Source: Rhodanobacter sp. B04 (GTDB taxonomy: Bacteria; Pseudomonadota; Gammaproteobacteria; Xanthomonadales; Rhodanobacteraceae). From it: a DNA stretch of 64,000 nt. The position numbers and the translations under genes were made by a program. Shown one piece after another: positions 1 through 8,815 of the stretch (position 1 is its first letter; each line of letters opens with the position of its first letter). Under the pieces are notes generated by a model that was not told the DNA's origin, ran no database searches, and was given only the letters and a program-made list of their open reading frames with translations. The stretch covers positions 62,001 to 126,000 of the forward strand of contig NZ_MUNV01000007.1 in NCBI RefSeq assembly GCF_002001125.1, given 5' to 3'.

Positions 1-411
1 CTGGCCATGCCGGCATTGCAGGATCTGATGCATGCCTGCAAACCAGGCTCAGCGGCCGGCGATGGCCGCCGCAAGACTTGCCGCGATATCGCAAGCTCGA
101 TGGAGCATGGCGACAGCATGCTGGCGAACCTGATCGGCCTGCGGCTGCATGAATGGACTGCACGCGATGCCGGCGACCTTGCCGATGCCGTGGCGCAGCG
201 CCGCCGCCTGCAGTGGCGGATGAATCAGCTGAACGCGATCGCGGGAACTCCGGCGTTGCCGCCAATGAAAGAGATTGCCACCATGCTGGCGCATGAGCGC
301 GAAGTCGACGGCATCGATGCGATGCTCGCCCACGCCGGCAGGCCGCTCGATCCGCCGGCAGACTGGCAGCCACCACAACCGCAAGGTTCACGCCCTCCAT
401 CCAGTCCGTGA
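1..411 (+). CDS. C-terminal part of an unrecognised protein
   Basis: The reading frame is open from the first base of the window to a stop at 409-411, so the true start may lie outside. An internal ATG at position 7 would give 134 residues. The visible part is Ala- and Arg-rich, largely helical, without a membrane segment, and ends in a Pro-rich tail. No family was recognised. It converges on the aldo/keto reductase gene at 509. Coding status rests on the long open frame and the gap it fills. Confidence 0.4.
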   Translation: MAMPALQDLMHACKPGSAAGDGRRKTCRDIASSMEHGDSMLANLIGLRLHEWTARDAGDLADAVAQRRRLQWRMNQLNAIAGTPALPPMKEIATMLAHEREVDGIDAMLAHAGRPLDPPADWQPPQPQGSRPPSSP

Positions 412-508
412 ACTCGCGACGGCCAGAACCAAAGAGCGCCAAGGCATCGCCGGCCATGGAAGATGGTTCTGGCCCGAATGGCGCCTACAAGGCACAAAGC
501 CGCCGCTG

Positions 509-1381
509 TCACGCGCAGGCAACCATCGTCGCCAGCCCGGCGAGCGCATCCTTGTCGAGGCCGATCGTCGTGGCCGCCAGATTCTCGCGCAAGTGCGCCA
601 CGGAGGAGGTACCCGGGATCAGCAGGATGTTGGGCGCGCGCACCAGCAGCCATGCCAGCGCCACCTGCATCGGCGTGGCGCCCAGCCGGCGCGCCACGTC
701 GGACAAGGTATCCGATTGCAGCGGGGTGAAGCCGCCGAGCGGGAAGAACGGCACGTAGGCGATGCCGTGGCGGCCAAGCTCGTCGATCAAGGCGTCATCC
801 GCGCGGTGCGCGAGGTTGTAATGGTTCTGCACGCAGACCACCTCGGCGATGCCGCGCGCCTCGGCCACCTGCGTCGCGGTGACGTTGCTCAGGCCCAGGT
901 GCCGAATCAGGCCGCGCTGCTGCAGTTCCGCCAGCGCGGTGAACTGCGCCTCGATCGAGCCTTCGGCCGGCGCGTGCACGTCGCCCATCACGCGCAGGTT
1001 CACCACGTCCAGCGCATCCACGCCGAGGTTGCGCAGGTTGTCGTGCACTGCCGCCGTCAATTCGGCCGGACTCTGCGCCGGATTCCACGAGGCGTCGGCA
1101 CCGCGCGTCGCGCCCACCTTGGTGACGATCACCAACTGGTCCGGATACGGGTGCAGCGCCTCGCGGATCAACTGGTTGGTCACGTGCGGACCATAGAAGT
1201 CGCTGGTGTCGATGTGATTCACGCCGCTCGCCACCGCCTCGCGCAGCACCGCCAGCGCGGCGGCGCGGTCCCTCGGCGGCCCGAACACGCCGGGGCCGGC
1301 CAGTTGCATGGCGCCGTAGCCCATGCGGTTCACCGCGCGACCACCCAGGGCAAACGTGCCCGCCTTCTTCAAGTTGCTCAT
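509..1381 (-). CDS. pdxI: Aldo/keto reductase of the YdbC/PdxI (pyridoxal reductase) type
   Basis: 290 residues, full length for the group. The text closely resembles E. coli YdbC (PdxI), which reduces pyridoxal to pyridoxine with NADPH: the N-terminal GYGAMQLAGPGVFGPPRDR block, D58 and Y63 in the NHIDTSDFYG motif, K88 in VTKVG, and a C-terminal IPGTSSVAHLREN cofactor-binding segment. As in that subgroup, Asn128 (VVNLR) stands where most aldo/keto reductases carry the catalytic His. The start at 1381 follows a GGAG ribosome-binding site. A longer upstream reading frame exists but overlaps the divergent LysR gene, which probably regulates it. Substrate is inferred from family similarity. Confidence 0.88.
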   Translation of the reverse strand: MSNLKKAGTFALGGRAVNRMGYGAMQLAGPGVFGPPRDRAAALAVLREAVASGVNHIDTSDFYGPHVTNQLIREALHPYPDQLVIVTKVGATRGADASWNPAQSPAELTAAVHDNLRNLGVDALDVVNLRVMGDVHAPAEGSIEAQFTALAELQQRGLIRHLGLSNVTATQVAEARGIAEVVCVQNHYNLAHRADDALIDELGRHGIAYVPFFPLGGFTPLQSDTLSDVARRLGATPMQVALAWLLVRAPNILLIPGTSSVAHLRENLAATTIGLDKDALAGLATMVACA

Positions 1382-1493
1382 GTCGTTCTCCAGGCAAGAA
1401 GCGGCTGGCATGCCGTCATGCATGCACTGTACGCACATGCCGGTTGCCTGATAATCCGATGCAATCGGCACGGGCCGTACGGAATTTCGAACA

Positions 1494-2405
1494 ATGGATA
1501 CAGAGCTGCGGGATCTGTTTGCGTTCCTGGCCGTGGTGCGCGCCGGAGGCTTCCGCGAGGGCGCGCGCGCCAGCGGGATGTCGGCCTCGCGACTGAGCGA
1601 GAGCGTGCAGCGCCTGGAAACCCGGCTGGGTGTACGGCTGCTCCATCGCACCACGCGCAGCGTTTCGCCCACCGAGGCCGGCGCACGGCTGGCCGAACGG
1701 CTGTTCCCCGCGCTGGGCGAAGTGGAAGCGGCGCTCGACGTGGTCAACCACGACCGCGACCGGCCGGCCGGTACGCTCAAGCTCAACGTACCGGCCACCG
1801 CGGCACGGCTGGTGCTGCCGGCGATCGTGACGCCGTTCCTGAAAAGCTATCCCGACATCCGCCTGGATGTCGTCGTCGAAGACAGCTTCGTGGACGTGCT
1901 TGCCGCCGGTTGCGACGCCGGCATCCGCTACGACGAGCGGCTGGAGCAGGACATGATCGCCGTACCGATCGGGCCGCGCATACAGCGCATGGCCACGGCC
2001 GCCGCGCCGGCGTATCTCGATGCGCGGGGCCGGCCGCAGCACCCGCGCGACCTGCTCGCCCACGCCTGCCTGCGCGGGCAGTTCGCCAGCGGCGTCATTC
2101 CCACCTGGGAATTCGAGCGCACTGGCGAGATCGTGCGCGTCGATCCCACCGGCCCACTGCTGGTGCGCCTCGGCGCAGCGGTGGATTTGGCGGTGGCTGC
2201 GGCCGTCGAGGGCCTCGGCATCATCCATCTGTTCGAAGCGTGGTTGCAGCCGCACTTCGACAGCGGCGCGCTCGAACCCGTGCTCGAGCCCTGGTGGCAG
2301 AACTTTACCGGCCCGTACCTGTACTACTCCGGCCGCCGCCACCTGCCTGCGCCGCTGCGGGCGTTCGTGGACTTCGTGAAGGCGACGGGAGGAGATGGAA
2401 GTTGA
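1494..2405 (+). CDS. LysR-family transcriptional regulator
   Basis: 303 residues, usual LysR length. An N-terminal winged helix-turn-helix covers roughly residues 5-62 (AFLAVVRAGGFREGARASGMS then LGVRLLHRTTR), and a periplasmic-binding-like effector domain runs from about residue 90 to the end. It is transcribed away from the aldo/keto reductase gene across a 112-bp gap, the classic arrangement in which a LysR protein controls its divergent neighbour and itself. The effector is unknown; a vitamin B6 compound or a toxic aldehyde would fit the neighbour but is only inference. Confidence 0.9.
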   Translation: MDTELRDLFAFLAVVRAGGFREGARASGMSASRLSESVQRLETRLGVRLLHRTTRSVSPTEAGARLAERLFPALGEVEAALDVVNHDRDRPAGTLKLNVPATAARLVLPAIVTPFLKSYPDIRLDVVVEDSFVDVLAAGCDAGIRYDERLEQDMIAVPIGPRIQRMATAAAPAYLDARGRPQHPRDLLAHACLRGQFASGVIPTWEFERTGEIVRVDPTGPLLVRLGAAVDLAVAAAVEGLGIIHLFEAWLQPHFDSGALEPVLEPWWQNFTGPYLYYSGRRHLPAPLRAFVDFVKATGGDGS

Positions 2406-2442
2406 GGTGGCTCGACTGCATCCGCTTGGTCGAACGACATTC

Positions 2443-3123
2443 CTAGTTGGCGCGTGCCGCATGCATGCGGCGGATGCGCACCATGCTGCCGCCTTCATAG
2501 GTCACCACATAGGTGGAGCCTTCATGCGTCTGCTGCGCCACCTTCACGGGGTCGGCCCCGACGGCTTTCTGCACAGCGTCCTGATGATAGGCAGCCAGAT
2601 CGCCATTCGGAATCAGCACCAGCGGCGGGCTGATCTGCTGGAAGCTGGTGAAGTGGCCACCACACTTGGTCGTATCGGGCTCGAACCTGAGCCAGTCTTG
2701 GCCACAGCTCGCGCCGGAGACTTCCGGCAAGCGCTTGAGCCAGATGAAATACTTGTTCTCGTGGGTAATCCAGACCCGATTGCGCCGGGTATCGTCACCG
2801 CCGATATCGTTCGAGTTCCAGAAGCGGACGATCGAAGCCTCGTGGCAGTCGGCCGTGGCACACTCCTGCAGCACCAGATACTCGTCGTCCTGCAGATGGA
2901 TCGGCTCGATGCTGAGGATGTCGTCCTTCACCAGCGCCTGCGCGGGGAACACCACCGAAGGCATGCGCGGATCGACCTTGAAGTCGCCGGAGATCAGATA
3001 GCCGCCATGCTGCGATGAATACTCTGGCGCGGTGACCTTGACCGCGGGCAACGTGGTTTGCGCCGAGGCGACGAGACTCGCCAAGGCCAGGCTGCCTAGC
3101 CATAGGGTGCATGCCGACTTCAT
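2443..3123 (-). CDS. Secreted protein of unknown function
   Basis: 226 residues starting with a typical signal peptide (Lys, then a hydrophobic stretch ending VASAQT near residue 22), so export to the periplasm or beyond is expected. A strong AGGAGG sits just upstream of the ATG at 3123. The mature part has five or six Cys residues (ECATADCH, GASCGQD, TTKCGG) that could form disulfides, and short Trp/Tyr-rich blocks. No family was recognised. It converges on the LysR gene and shows no clear operon partner; a poorly supported small frame upstream overlaps its start by ATGA. Confidence 0.7.
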   Translation of the reverse strand: MKSACTLWLGSLALASLVASAQTTLPAVKVTAPEYSSQHGGYLISGDFKVDPRMPSVVFPAQALVKDDILSIEPIHLQDDEYLVLQECATADCHEASIVRFWNSNDIGGDDTRRNRVWITHENKYFIWLKRLPEVSGASCGQDWLRFEPDTTKCGGHFTSFQQISPPLVLIPNGDLAAYHQDAVQKAVGADPVKVAQQTHEGSTYVVTYEGGSMVRIRRMHAARAN

Positions 3124-3545
3124 CGGGCCTCCTGACCATGGACGAAACAGTCGCCGCCACAGCACATGGCGGCGGACAGCATTGCGGTCGTAGTAAATAC
3201 CGATTGTTGCAGCTTGTCCAAGAAAGGCCGGCCGCCCCATATCGGGCAACGCGCAAGCGTTTCTTTGATGCTGGACGCAACACGAGCGATCTTGCGAAAA
3301 GCATTCCAATACATGCCTTCCGTTTTCGTCAACGCCGCTGGACACCGGGCCTTCAGCATGTCGACACAGATCCCGAACGAAGCGACGAATACCGTCTGCA
3401 GCAACACAGCTTCGCTGGAGGTGGAAATCGGCACGGCCTGATGCACGATGGCGCGCACTTCCGCGCCGCGGTCAAAACGAAGACTGCAAACCGACGAAGC
3501 ATTCAGGCTGAATCCCCTCGCTGGAGTTCTGTCGAAGGGCTGCCG
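3124..3545. other. Gene-poor gap with one doubtful small frame
   Basis: About 420 bases of visibly lower GC than the surroundings. On the minus strand a frame of 112 codons (3120-3458) ends with a TGA that overlaps the ATG of the secreted-protein gene as ATGA, which can mean translational coupling. Its product is Cys-rich with two weak hydrophobic stretches and matches no family known to me, and it has no convincing ribosome-binding site. It is recorded here rather than called as a gene. Confidence 0.25.
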
Positions 3546-4541
3546 CTAGGCGGCCAAAGGCGAGGGCTTGGCGTGCGGGAGACCGCCCATGCCGAGCAAC
3601 GTGGCTTCGACCGCTTCATCCCATGGCGTATGCGGTTCATATCCCAACACGGCGTACAACTTCGCGTTGTCCATTTGCACCGGCGTGCGCCACAGGTAGC
3701 GCATCTCGCGCATTTCCCGAAAGGTCGCGACAAAGGGCGAGAGCAGCGTCAGCAGCCACCAGGGGAAGGCGACGACGCGCGGCTCACTGCCGGTGTGACG
3801 GCCCATCACGCGGCGGATCGCCGCGCTCATCTGTGTTCCATCGGCATCCCAGTGACCGGCCATGTGGAAACTGGCGAAAGCGTCCAGCCTCTCGCGGCGC
3901 GCCAGCAGCTCGACCATGGTGCGCGCGACGTCCGGCAGATACGACCATTGATGGCCGATGCCGCGGCCGCCTGGATAGCTCACCGTCCTGATCGGCTTCG
4001 TGGGCTTCACCAGCCCCTGCGAGAACCAGCTGTTGCCGGTTTTCGGGCCAAAGAAGTCGCCGGCCCGCACGATCAGCACGCGTGCACCGCCGCGGCTCGC
4101 ATCGAGCAAATGCCGTTCCATCTCCACCCGAATGGCGCCCTTGCGGGTGACCGGGTGTTGCGGCGAGTTTTCGGTCAATACCGGCAAGGCATCCGGGCCG
4201 TAGTTGTAGACCGTGCCGGGAAACACGATCGTCGCGCCCTGGGCGATCGCGGCGGCGATGGTGTTGTCCAGCATCGGCAGCACGAGCTCCGACCACTGGC
4301 GATAGCCGGGCGGATTGACCGCGTGGACGATGACCGCGCAGCCCTGCGCGGCCTCCAGCACGTCCTGCCGGTTCATCGCGTCCCCGGACAGCCAGGTGAT
4401 GCCGTCCTTGCGCTCGACCGGCCTGGCCGCACCCCGTTTCAGCGCCCGCACCTGCCAGCCCGCATCGCGCAGCTGCCGCGCGACTTCGCCACCGATGCCA
4501 CCGCTGGCGCCCAGAACCAGAGCGTTGTTGTTGCTCGCCAT
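3546..4541 (-). CDS. NAD(P)-dependent epimerase/dehydratase-family reductase
   Basis: 331 residues with an N-terminal Rossmann fold: GASGGIGG at residues 11-18 is the nucleotide-binding glycine motif. Extended-SDR features follow (VVHAVNPPG-like block near 90, FPGTVYNYGP near 130, YLPDVARTMVELL near 220). The usual YxxxK pair is not clear, since the expected position reads TRKGAIRVEMER, so it may be an atypical SDR acting as an NAD-dependent reductase or a binding protein. Start at 4541 is the first Met before the Rossmann motif. It is divergent from a LysR gene 94 bp away, its likely regulator. Substrate unknown. Confidence 0.8.
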   Translation of the reverse strand: MASNNNALVLGASGGIGGEVARQLRDAGWQVRALKRGAARPVERKDGITWLSGDAMNRQDVLEAAQGCAVIVHAVNPPGYRQWSELVLPMLDNTIAAAIAQGATIVFPGTVYNYGPDALPVLTENSPQHPVTRKGAIRVEMERHLLDASRGGARVLIVRAGDFFGPKTGNSWFSQGLVKPTKPIRTVSYPGGRGIGHQWSYLPDVARTMVELLARRERLDAFASFHMAGHWDADGTQMSAAIRRVMGRHTGSEPRVVAFPWWLLTLLSPFVATFREMREMRYLWRTPVQMDNAKLYAVLGYEPHTPWDEAVEATLLGMGGLPHAKPSPLAA

Positions 4542-4635
4542 GACCTTATCCTCACCGTGGTTGGTGGGGAAATTCTGGGTCGCGGATCGTTACCATGGAA
4601 TTGCCCAGCATGAGCTACCTGCTATACATTTATGC

Positions 4636-5523
4636 ATGAACACGACGATCGGCTGGGAGTTCTATCGTTCCTTCCTGGGCGTACTCAAGGAAGGCTCGCT
4701 GTCCGGCGCTGCACGCGCATTGGGCATCACACAGCCCACGGCAGGACGGCACATCGCCGCACTGGAACAAGCCCTGGGCGTGGCCTTGTTCACGCGCTCG
4801 CAAGTTGGGCTGATGCCCACCGAGATCGCGTTGGCATTGCGCCCGTATGCCGAAGCGATGGAAAGCACCGCCGCATCGCTGGAACGCACTGCCAGCAGTC
4901 ACGGCGAAGGCGTGCGCGGCGTGGTCCGCGTGTCGGCCAGTGACGTGATCGGCGTGGAGGTATTGCCGCCTGTCATTGCGCGACTGCGCGACCGGCATCC
5001 CGATCTGAAGGTCGAGCTCGTCTTGACCGATCGGATACATGACCTGTTGCGACGCGAAGCGGACATTGCCGTGCGCATGATGCGCCCGGATCAGGGGCAG
5101 CTGGTCGCGCGACGTATCGGACAGATTGAACTCGGCTTGCATGCACGCAAGGACTACCTGGCTCGCCATGGCGAGCCGCGCACCGTCGCTGAGCTGGCGA
5201 GCCATTCGGTCATCGGCTACGACCAGCCATCGGCCTTTGTCCGCAAGACCGAAAAGTCGGTGCATGGCTTCAGCCGCGACATGTTCTCCTTGCGCACCGA
5301 CAACAATCTCGCGCAGCTGGCCTTGATCCGCGGTGGTGCCGGCATCGGCTTCTGCCAGGTACCTATCGCCAGGCGGGATGACTCCCTGGCACGCGTGCTG
5401 GCCAGGAAGTTTTCGCTGCAACTCGAGACCTGGGTCACCATGCATGAGGACCTGCGCAACAGTCCCCGCTGTCGCACCACCTTTGATGCCTTGGTCGAGG
5501 GGCTGCAGCAATATGTCGCTTAG
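4636..5523 (+). CDS. LysR-family transcriptional regulator
   Basis: 295 residues. The N-terminal helix-turn-helix reads FLGVLKEGSLSGAARALGITQPTAGRHIAALEQALG, followed by VALFTRSQVGLMPTE, the LysR wing. The effector-binding domain starts near residue 90. Two overlapping ATGs lie at 4632 and 4636; only the second is in frame. The reading frame remains open upstream into the divergent reductase gene, but the HTH position fixes the start at 4636. Likely target is the divergent reductase gene at 3546-4541. A palindromic repeat begins right at its stop codon. Confidence 0.88.
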   Translation: MNTTIGWEFYRSFLGVLKEGSLSGAARALGITQPTAGRHIAALEQALGVALFTRSQVGLMPTEIALALRPYAEAMESTAASLERTASSHGEGVRGVVRVSASDVIGVEVLPPVIARLRDRHPDLKVELVLTDRIHDLLRREADIAVRMMRPDQGQLVARRIGQIELGLHARKDYLARHGEPRTVAELASHSVIGYDQPSAFVRKTEKSVHGFSRDMFSLRTDNNLAQLALIRGGAGIGFCQVPIARRDDSLARVLARKFSLQLETWVTMHEDLRNSPRCRTTFDALVEGLQQYVA

Positions 5524-5650
5524 GGATGGTCGAATAACTCGTCATCCCGGCGAAAGCTCGGATCCAGTGCCGTTGCAAGTCACTGAAGACGCCGGATTCC
5601 AGCTTTCGCTGGAATGACGGGCAAAGGCTTATTCAGACCATCCTTAGGGC
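5521..5650. repeat. Bipartite palindromic intergenic repeat (REP/MITE-like)
   Basis: Two nested inverted-repeat layers are visible. Outer arms: TAGGGATGGTCGAATAA at 5521 against the complement of a near-identical stretch ending at about 5648. Inner arms: GTCATCCCGGCGAAAGC at 5541 against GCTTTCGCTGGAATGACGG at 5602-5620, separated by about 45 bases. The inner core resembles the widespread GTCATTCCCGCGAAAGCGGGAATCCA intergenic palindromes of Xanthomonadales and relatives. It abuts the LysR stop codon and may also act as a transcript 3' end. Confidence 0.75.
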
Positions 5651-5762
5651 TTGTTTGCAAACCAAAGGAGGCAGACCCTCGGTCTGCATGTCGAACTGCG
5701 CATCCCTCGTTCGCCGAAGTAGATGAAAGGCACCCTGCCCGTCCTGAACCAGGAGAACCCAC

Positions 5763-6242
5763 ATGGCCAGCAAGAACACGATCTGCCTTTGGTATGACGG
5801 CGCCGCCCTGGATGCCGCGACGTTCTACGCCGAGACGTTCCCGGATAGCGCCGTGGGTGCCGTCTATCATGCGCCGGGTGAATATCCCGCCGGCAAGCAG
5901 GGCGATGTGCTGACGGTCGAGTTCACCGTCATGGGCATCCCGTGCCTGGGATTGAACGGCGGCCCCACGTTCCGGCACAGCGAGGCGTTCTCGTTCCAGG
6001 TAGCCACCGACGACCAGGCCGAAACCGACCGCCTGTGAAACGCGATCGTCGGCAACGGCGGCCAGGCCAGCGCCTGCGGCTGGTGCAAGGACAAGTGGGG
6101 GCTGTCGTGGCAGATCACCCCGCGTGTGCTGATGGACGCGATCGGCGATCCTGATCCCGCCGCCGCCAAGCGCGCGTTCGACGCCATGATGGAAATGACG
6201 AAGATCGACATCGCCGCGATCGAGGCCGCGCGGCATGGCTGA
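5763..6242 (+). pseudogene. PhnB-like VOC family gene interrupted by one nonsense codon
   Basis: The first part (residues 1-91, KNTICLWYDGAALDAATFYAETFPDSAVG) and the second part (NAIVGNGGQASACGWCKDKWGLSWQITPRVL) form one continuous PhnB/3-demethylubiquinone-methyltransferase-like VOC domain of about 159 residues. They are in the same frame, separated only by TGA at 6036-6038 where homologues carry Trp (ETDRLWNAIV). TGG to TGA is a single transition. The remainder is intact to the stop at 6240-6242, so the damage is recent, or a sequencing error. Upstream AGGAG-like bases precede the ATG at 5763. As read, a truncated 91-residue product lacking half the fold would result. Confidence 0.85.
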
Positions 6243-6380
6243 CGGTGGCAGCGCTCTGCCACTGCGGCCACGCATGGGTCGTCATGGGTCACCGGGACGC
6301 TGCGACCGAGAATCAACAAGGGCACAGTGCACGCGGTCGCCGGAAAATGCCTCCCATCCAAGCACTCCACACGACCAGCC

Positions 6381-7022
6381 ATGACCAGCTCCTGCATCGA
6401 TCCAGCGCTCGTTTTCGCCTGGCAAACAGCACATTCCGTCGCGCGGGGATCCCCGCTCCCTGTTCACGACCGCGGGGGCATCCGGGTGGATACCCACTCG
6501 GAAAAGGAACTGAAACGCTGGGTATTTCCAAGGCCATGCGATGGGTTGCGCGCGGTCGCACGGGACATTGCGGCTCCCCGACACTTCTTGAAGCTGTGCG
6601 GCTCCAACGAAGAGCTGCGAAGTGCACTACCCGCCCGCTGGGAGATCCAGCCAGAAAACTATTTCATGATGGCGGCAGCGACCATCCTGGATACAAGGCC
6701 CTTGCCGCACGGATACAGGATGGAGCTCGATCGGACCGGGCCCGTCGCTCGGGCACGCATCATCGCCCCGGATGGCGATCTGGCCGCAAGCGGATGCGCG
6801 GCGGAAGCGGCTGACGTCTTCATTTATGACCGCATCGAAACGGCGCAGGATCACCGGCGAAAGGGATTGGGCATCGCGGTGATGGTCGCTCTTGGGGCTG
6901 CGAGGAAATCTCTCACAAACCCGCAGCTTCTGGTCGCGACGGGAGACGGCCGCAGCCTCTATGCGAGCCTTGGCTGGTCGGTAATCGCGCCATTCGCCAC
7001 CGCAACCATTCCGGAAAGTTGA
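6381..7022 (+). CDS. GNAT-family N-acetyltransferase
   Basis: 213 residues from the ATG at 6381; a GTG at 6327 would add 18 residues with no better signal. The acetyl-CoA-binding core is near the C-terminus: DRIETAQDHRRKGLGIAVMVALG (motif A, R/Q-x-x-G-x-G/A equivalent RRKGLG) and LVATGDGRSLYASLGW (motif B), a common layout for GNAT enzymes acting on small molecules. The N-terminal half is diverged (LKLCGSNEELRSALPARWE). Stand-alone gene; substrate not inferable. Confidence 0.75.
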   Translation: MTSSCIDPALVFAWQTAHSVARGSPLPVHDRGGIRVDTHSEKELKRWVFPRPCDGLRAVARDIAAPRHFLKLCGSNEELRSALPARWEIQPENYFMMAAATILDTRPLPHGYRMELDRTGPVARARIIAPDGDLAASGCAAEAADVFIYDRIETAQDHRRKGLGIAVMVALGAARKSLTNPQLLVATGDGRSLYASLGWSVIAPFATATIPES

Positions 7023-7172
7023 GCCTGTACGCGGATCGATCCCGCACTCCGGCCACGCTCACTGCCAGCAAGTGCGTTGGACTTGCTCCGTATCGCCAAC
7101 CAGCCGACCCTCCGACTGAAGGTCGCTGGTCGGCCCCTGGCGCCCCGCGCCAAACGACAAGTTCGCGTGTCT

Positions 7173-7532
7173 CTATCCCGGATTGACTTTGGCACCCGAC
7201 ACCAGTCGCGCGCCCAGCGCCACCAGCGGTGCAAGCGTGACAAGGAATGTCAGGTGGTACCAAACCGGAAACTTGTTCCAGATGTGGATGTGGTCCGGCA
7301 CAAACAGCGCGAGCATCACCAATCCGACGATCCATGGCGCCACGCTTGATCGCGTGATGGTACGTACCAGCGCACCGGCGGCGAGGGACGAGAGCGCCCC
7401 GATCGAAAGACGCGCGATTTTCATGCCGAGCGTGAACAGCATCGCCGGCTCGGCCTGCACATAGCCCGGTAGCCGGACCTCGCCGCCCATGTCGCGCGTT
7501 GAAGCGCGGCCAGCGTGCTTTCGCTGTTCCAT
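7173..7532 (-). CDS. Small inner-membrane protein of unknown function
   Basis: 119 residues with about three hydrophobic helices (around residues 38-58, 66-82 and 93-110). The text LPGYVQAEPAMLFTLGMKIARLSIGALSSLAAG looks like the middle of a longer membrane-protein family in which an N-terminal transmembrane helix normally precedes it; here the 30 residues before it are hydrophilic, so an N-terminal truncation or a start at the Met near residue 31 is possible. It is transcribed divergently from the ketopantoate reductase gene. No function can be assigned. Confidence 0.55.
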   Translation of the reverse strand: MEQRKHAGRASTRDMGGEVRLPGYVQAEPAMLFTLGMKIARLSIGALSSLAAGALVRTITRSSVAPWIVGLVMLALFVPDHIHIWNKFPVWYHLTFLVTLAPLVALGARLVSGAKVNPG

Positions 7533-7685
7533 GGGCGGTGCTCACCAGCAGGCAGCCGAGCGGATGACAAAGGCTCGCTTTGGATCGTGGGTTCAACGGA
7601 TCCCCATAGCGGGCAGAATCGACATTCCATAGCCGAGCGTTCGACGATAGCGACTCCGCCACCCAAACATCGCCCGAGGACCTGC

Positions 7686-8711
7686 ATGGCAAAGATCGTT
7701 ATCTACGGCGCTGGCTCGATTGGCTGCTATGTCGGCGGACGCCTGCTTGCCGGAGGTAGCGATGTCAGTTTCATCGGGCGCGCGCGCGTCGCCGAGCAGT
7801 TGCGCCATCGAGGCCTCACGCTGTCACGGCACGACGAAAGCCGCTGGCATGTGCCCCCGCAGCAGATCGAGGTATCGACCGACCCGGCGATGGCGGCCAG
7901 CGCGGATCTCGTGCTGGTAACCGTCAAGTCCACCGCAACCGCCACGGCAGCGGCCGAACTGGCGAACGTGCTTCGTCCCGGCACGATCGTCGTCAGCCTC
8001 CAGAACGGCATCGGCAACGCCGACGTGCTGCGCGCCGCGCTGCCGCAGAACACGGTGCTGGAGGGGATGGTGCCCTTCAATGTCGTCGAACGCGGCCCTG
8101 GCGCCTTTCACCAAGGCTCGGCGGGCGCGCTGGAGATCAGGCGTGCGCCGGCCATGCAGCCGTTCGTCGACGCGTTCGGCAAGGCGGGGCTGCCGCTGAT
8201 CCAGCACGCCGACATGTTGCCGGTGCAGTGGGCGAAGCTGCTGCTCAATCTCAACAATGCCATCAACGCGCTGGCGAACCGGCCCTTGAAGGAGGAGCTA
8301 TCGCAACGCGCCTACCGGACCTGCCTCGGCATGGCGCAGCAAGAAGCGCTGGCGCTTCTGCAGCGCGCCGGCATGCGACCCGCCAGGCTGACACCGCTTC
8401 CGGCCAGCTGGATACCGCATGTCCTCGGCCTGCCCGATGCATGGTTCGAGCGGCTGGGCCGCCGGATGCTGACCATCGATCCGCTCGCGCGCTCGTCCAT
8501 GTCGGACGACCTGGCGGCGGGTCGTACCACGGAAATCGACTGGATCAACGGCGAAGTCGTGCGCCTCGCCCAGCGGCTTGGGCAAACCGCACCGGTGAAC
8601 GAACGGCTATGCGAACTCGTGCGGCAAGCCGAGCGAGCCGACGTACGCCCTTCATGGTCGGGCGAAGCGCTGCTGGCGCAGATGCGGACCGCAGCCGGCG
8701 CCTCCTCGTAA
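7686..8711 (+). CDS. panE: 2-dehydropantoate 2-reductase (ketopantoate reductase family)
   Basis: 341 residues. GAGSIG at 8-13 is the NADPH-binding glycine motif; VTVKSTAT at 78-85 and LQNGIGN at 105-111 are the usual ApbA/PanE blocks; K184 in QWAKLLLNLNNA is the expected catalytic lysine. The family reduces ketopantoate to pantoate for coenzyme A, but paralogues without that role are common, so the symbol is tentative. GAGG precedes the ATG at 7686. The stop codon lies inside the first unit of a perfect 16-bp tandem duplication. Confidence 0.82.
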   Translation: MAKIVIYGAGSIGCYVGGRLLAGGSDVSFIGRARVAEQLRHRGLTLSRHDESRWHVPPQQIEVSTDPAMAASADLVLVTVKSTATATAAAELANVLRPGTIVVSLQNGIGNADVLRAALPQNTVLEGMVPFNVVERGPGAFHQGSAGALEIRRAPAMQPFVDAFGKAGLPLIQHADMLPVQWAKLLLNLNNAINALANRPLKEELSQRAYRTCLGMAQQEALALLQRAGMRPARLTPLPASWIPHVLGLPDAWFERLGRRMLTIDPLARSSMSDDLAAGRTTEIDWINGEVVRLAQRLGQTAPVNERLCELVRQAERADVRPSWSGEALLAQMRTAAGASS

Positions 8712-8738
8712 GCGGGTCAGGCCGTAAGCGGGTCAGGC
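8707..8738 (+). repeat. Perfect 16-bp tandem duplication over the panE stop
   Basis: CGTAAGCGGGTCAGGC occurs twice head-to-tail at 8707-8722 and 8723-8738. The panE stop TAA (8709-8711) is in the first unit. It looks like a slippage duplication at the edge of the decayed region that follows. Confidence 0.9.
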
Positions 8739-8815
8739 TGGACTTTCGCGCCAGGTCAACCTGCCTTTACCAAGTGAACCTGGACCCCGTTTTGGTTACA
8801 CCACGATCACCAGCG

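Noticed and set aside
275-2446. Open frame of 723 codons on the plus strand
   Set aside because: It runs antisense through the aldo/keto reductase gene and out of frame through lysR, has Arg/Ala/His-rich shadow composition and matches no family.
3120-3458. 112-codon minus-strand frame as a real gene
   Set aside because: No ribosome-binding site and no recognisable family; only an ATGA overlap supports it, so it is kept as a note on the gap.
6036-6038. TGA in the VOC gene as a selenocysteine or recoded Trp codon
   Set aside because: Homologues have Trp, not Cys, here; no SECIS-like hairpin was seen right after it, and every other gene in the window uses TGA as stop.
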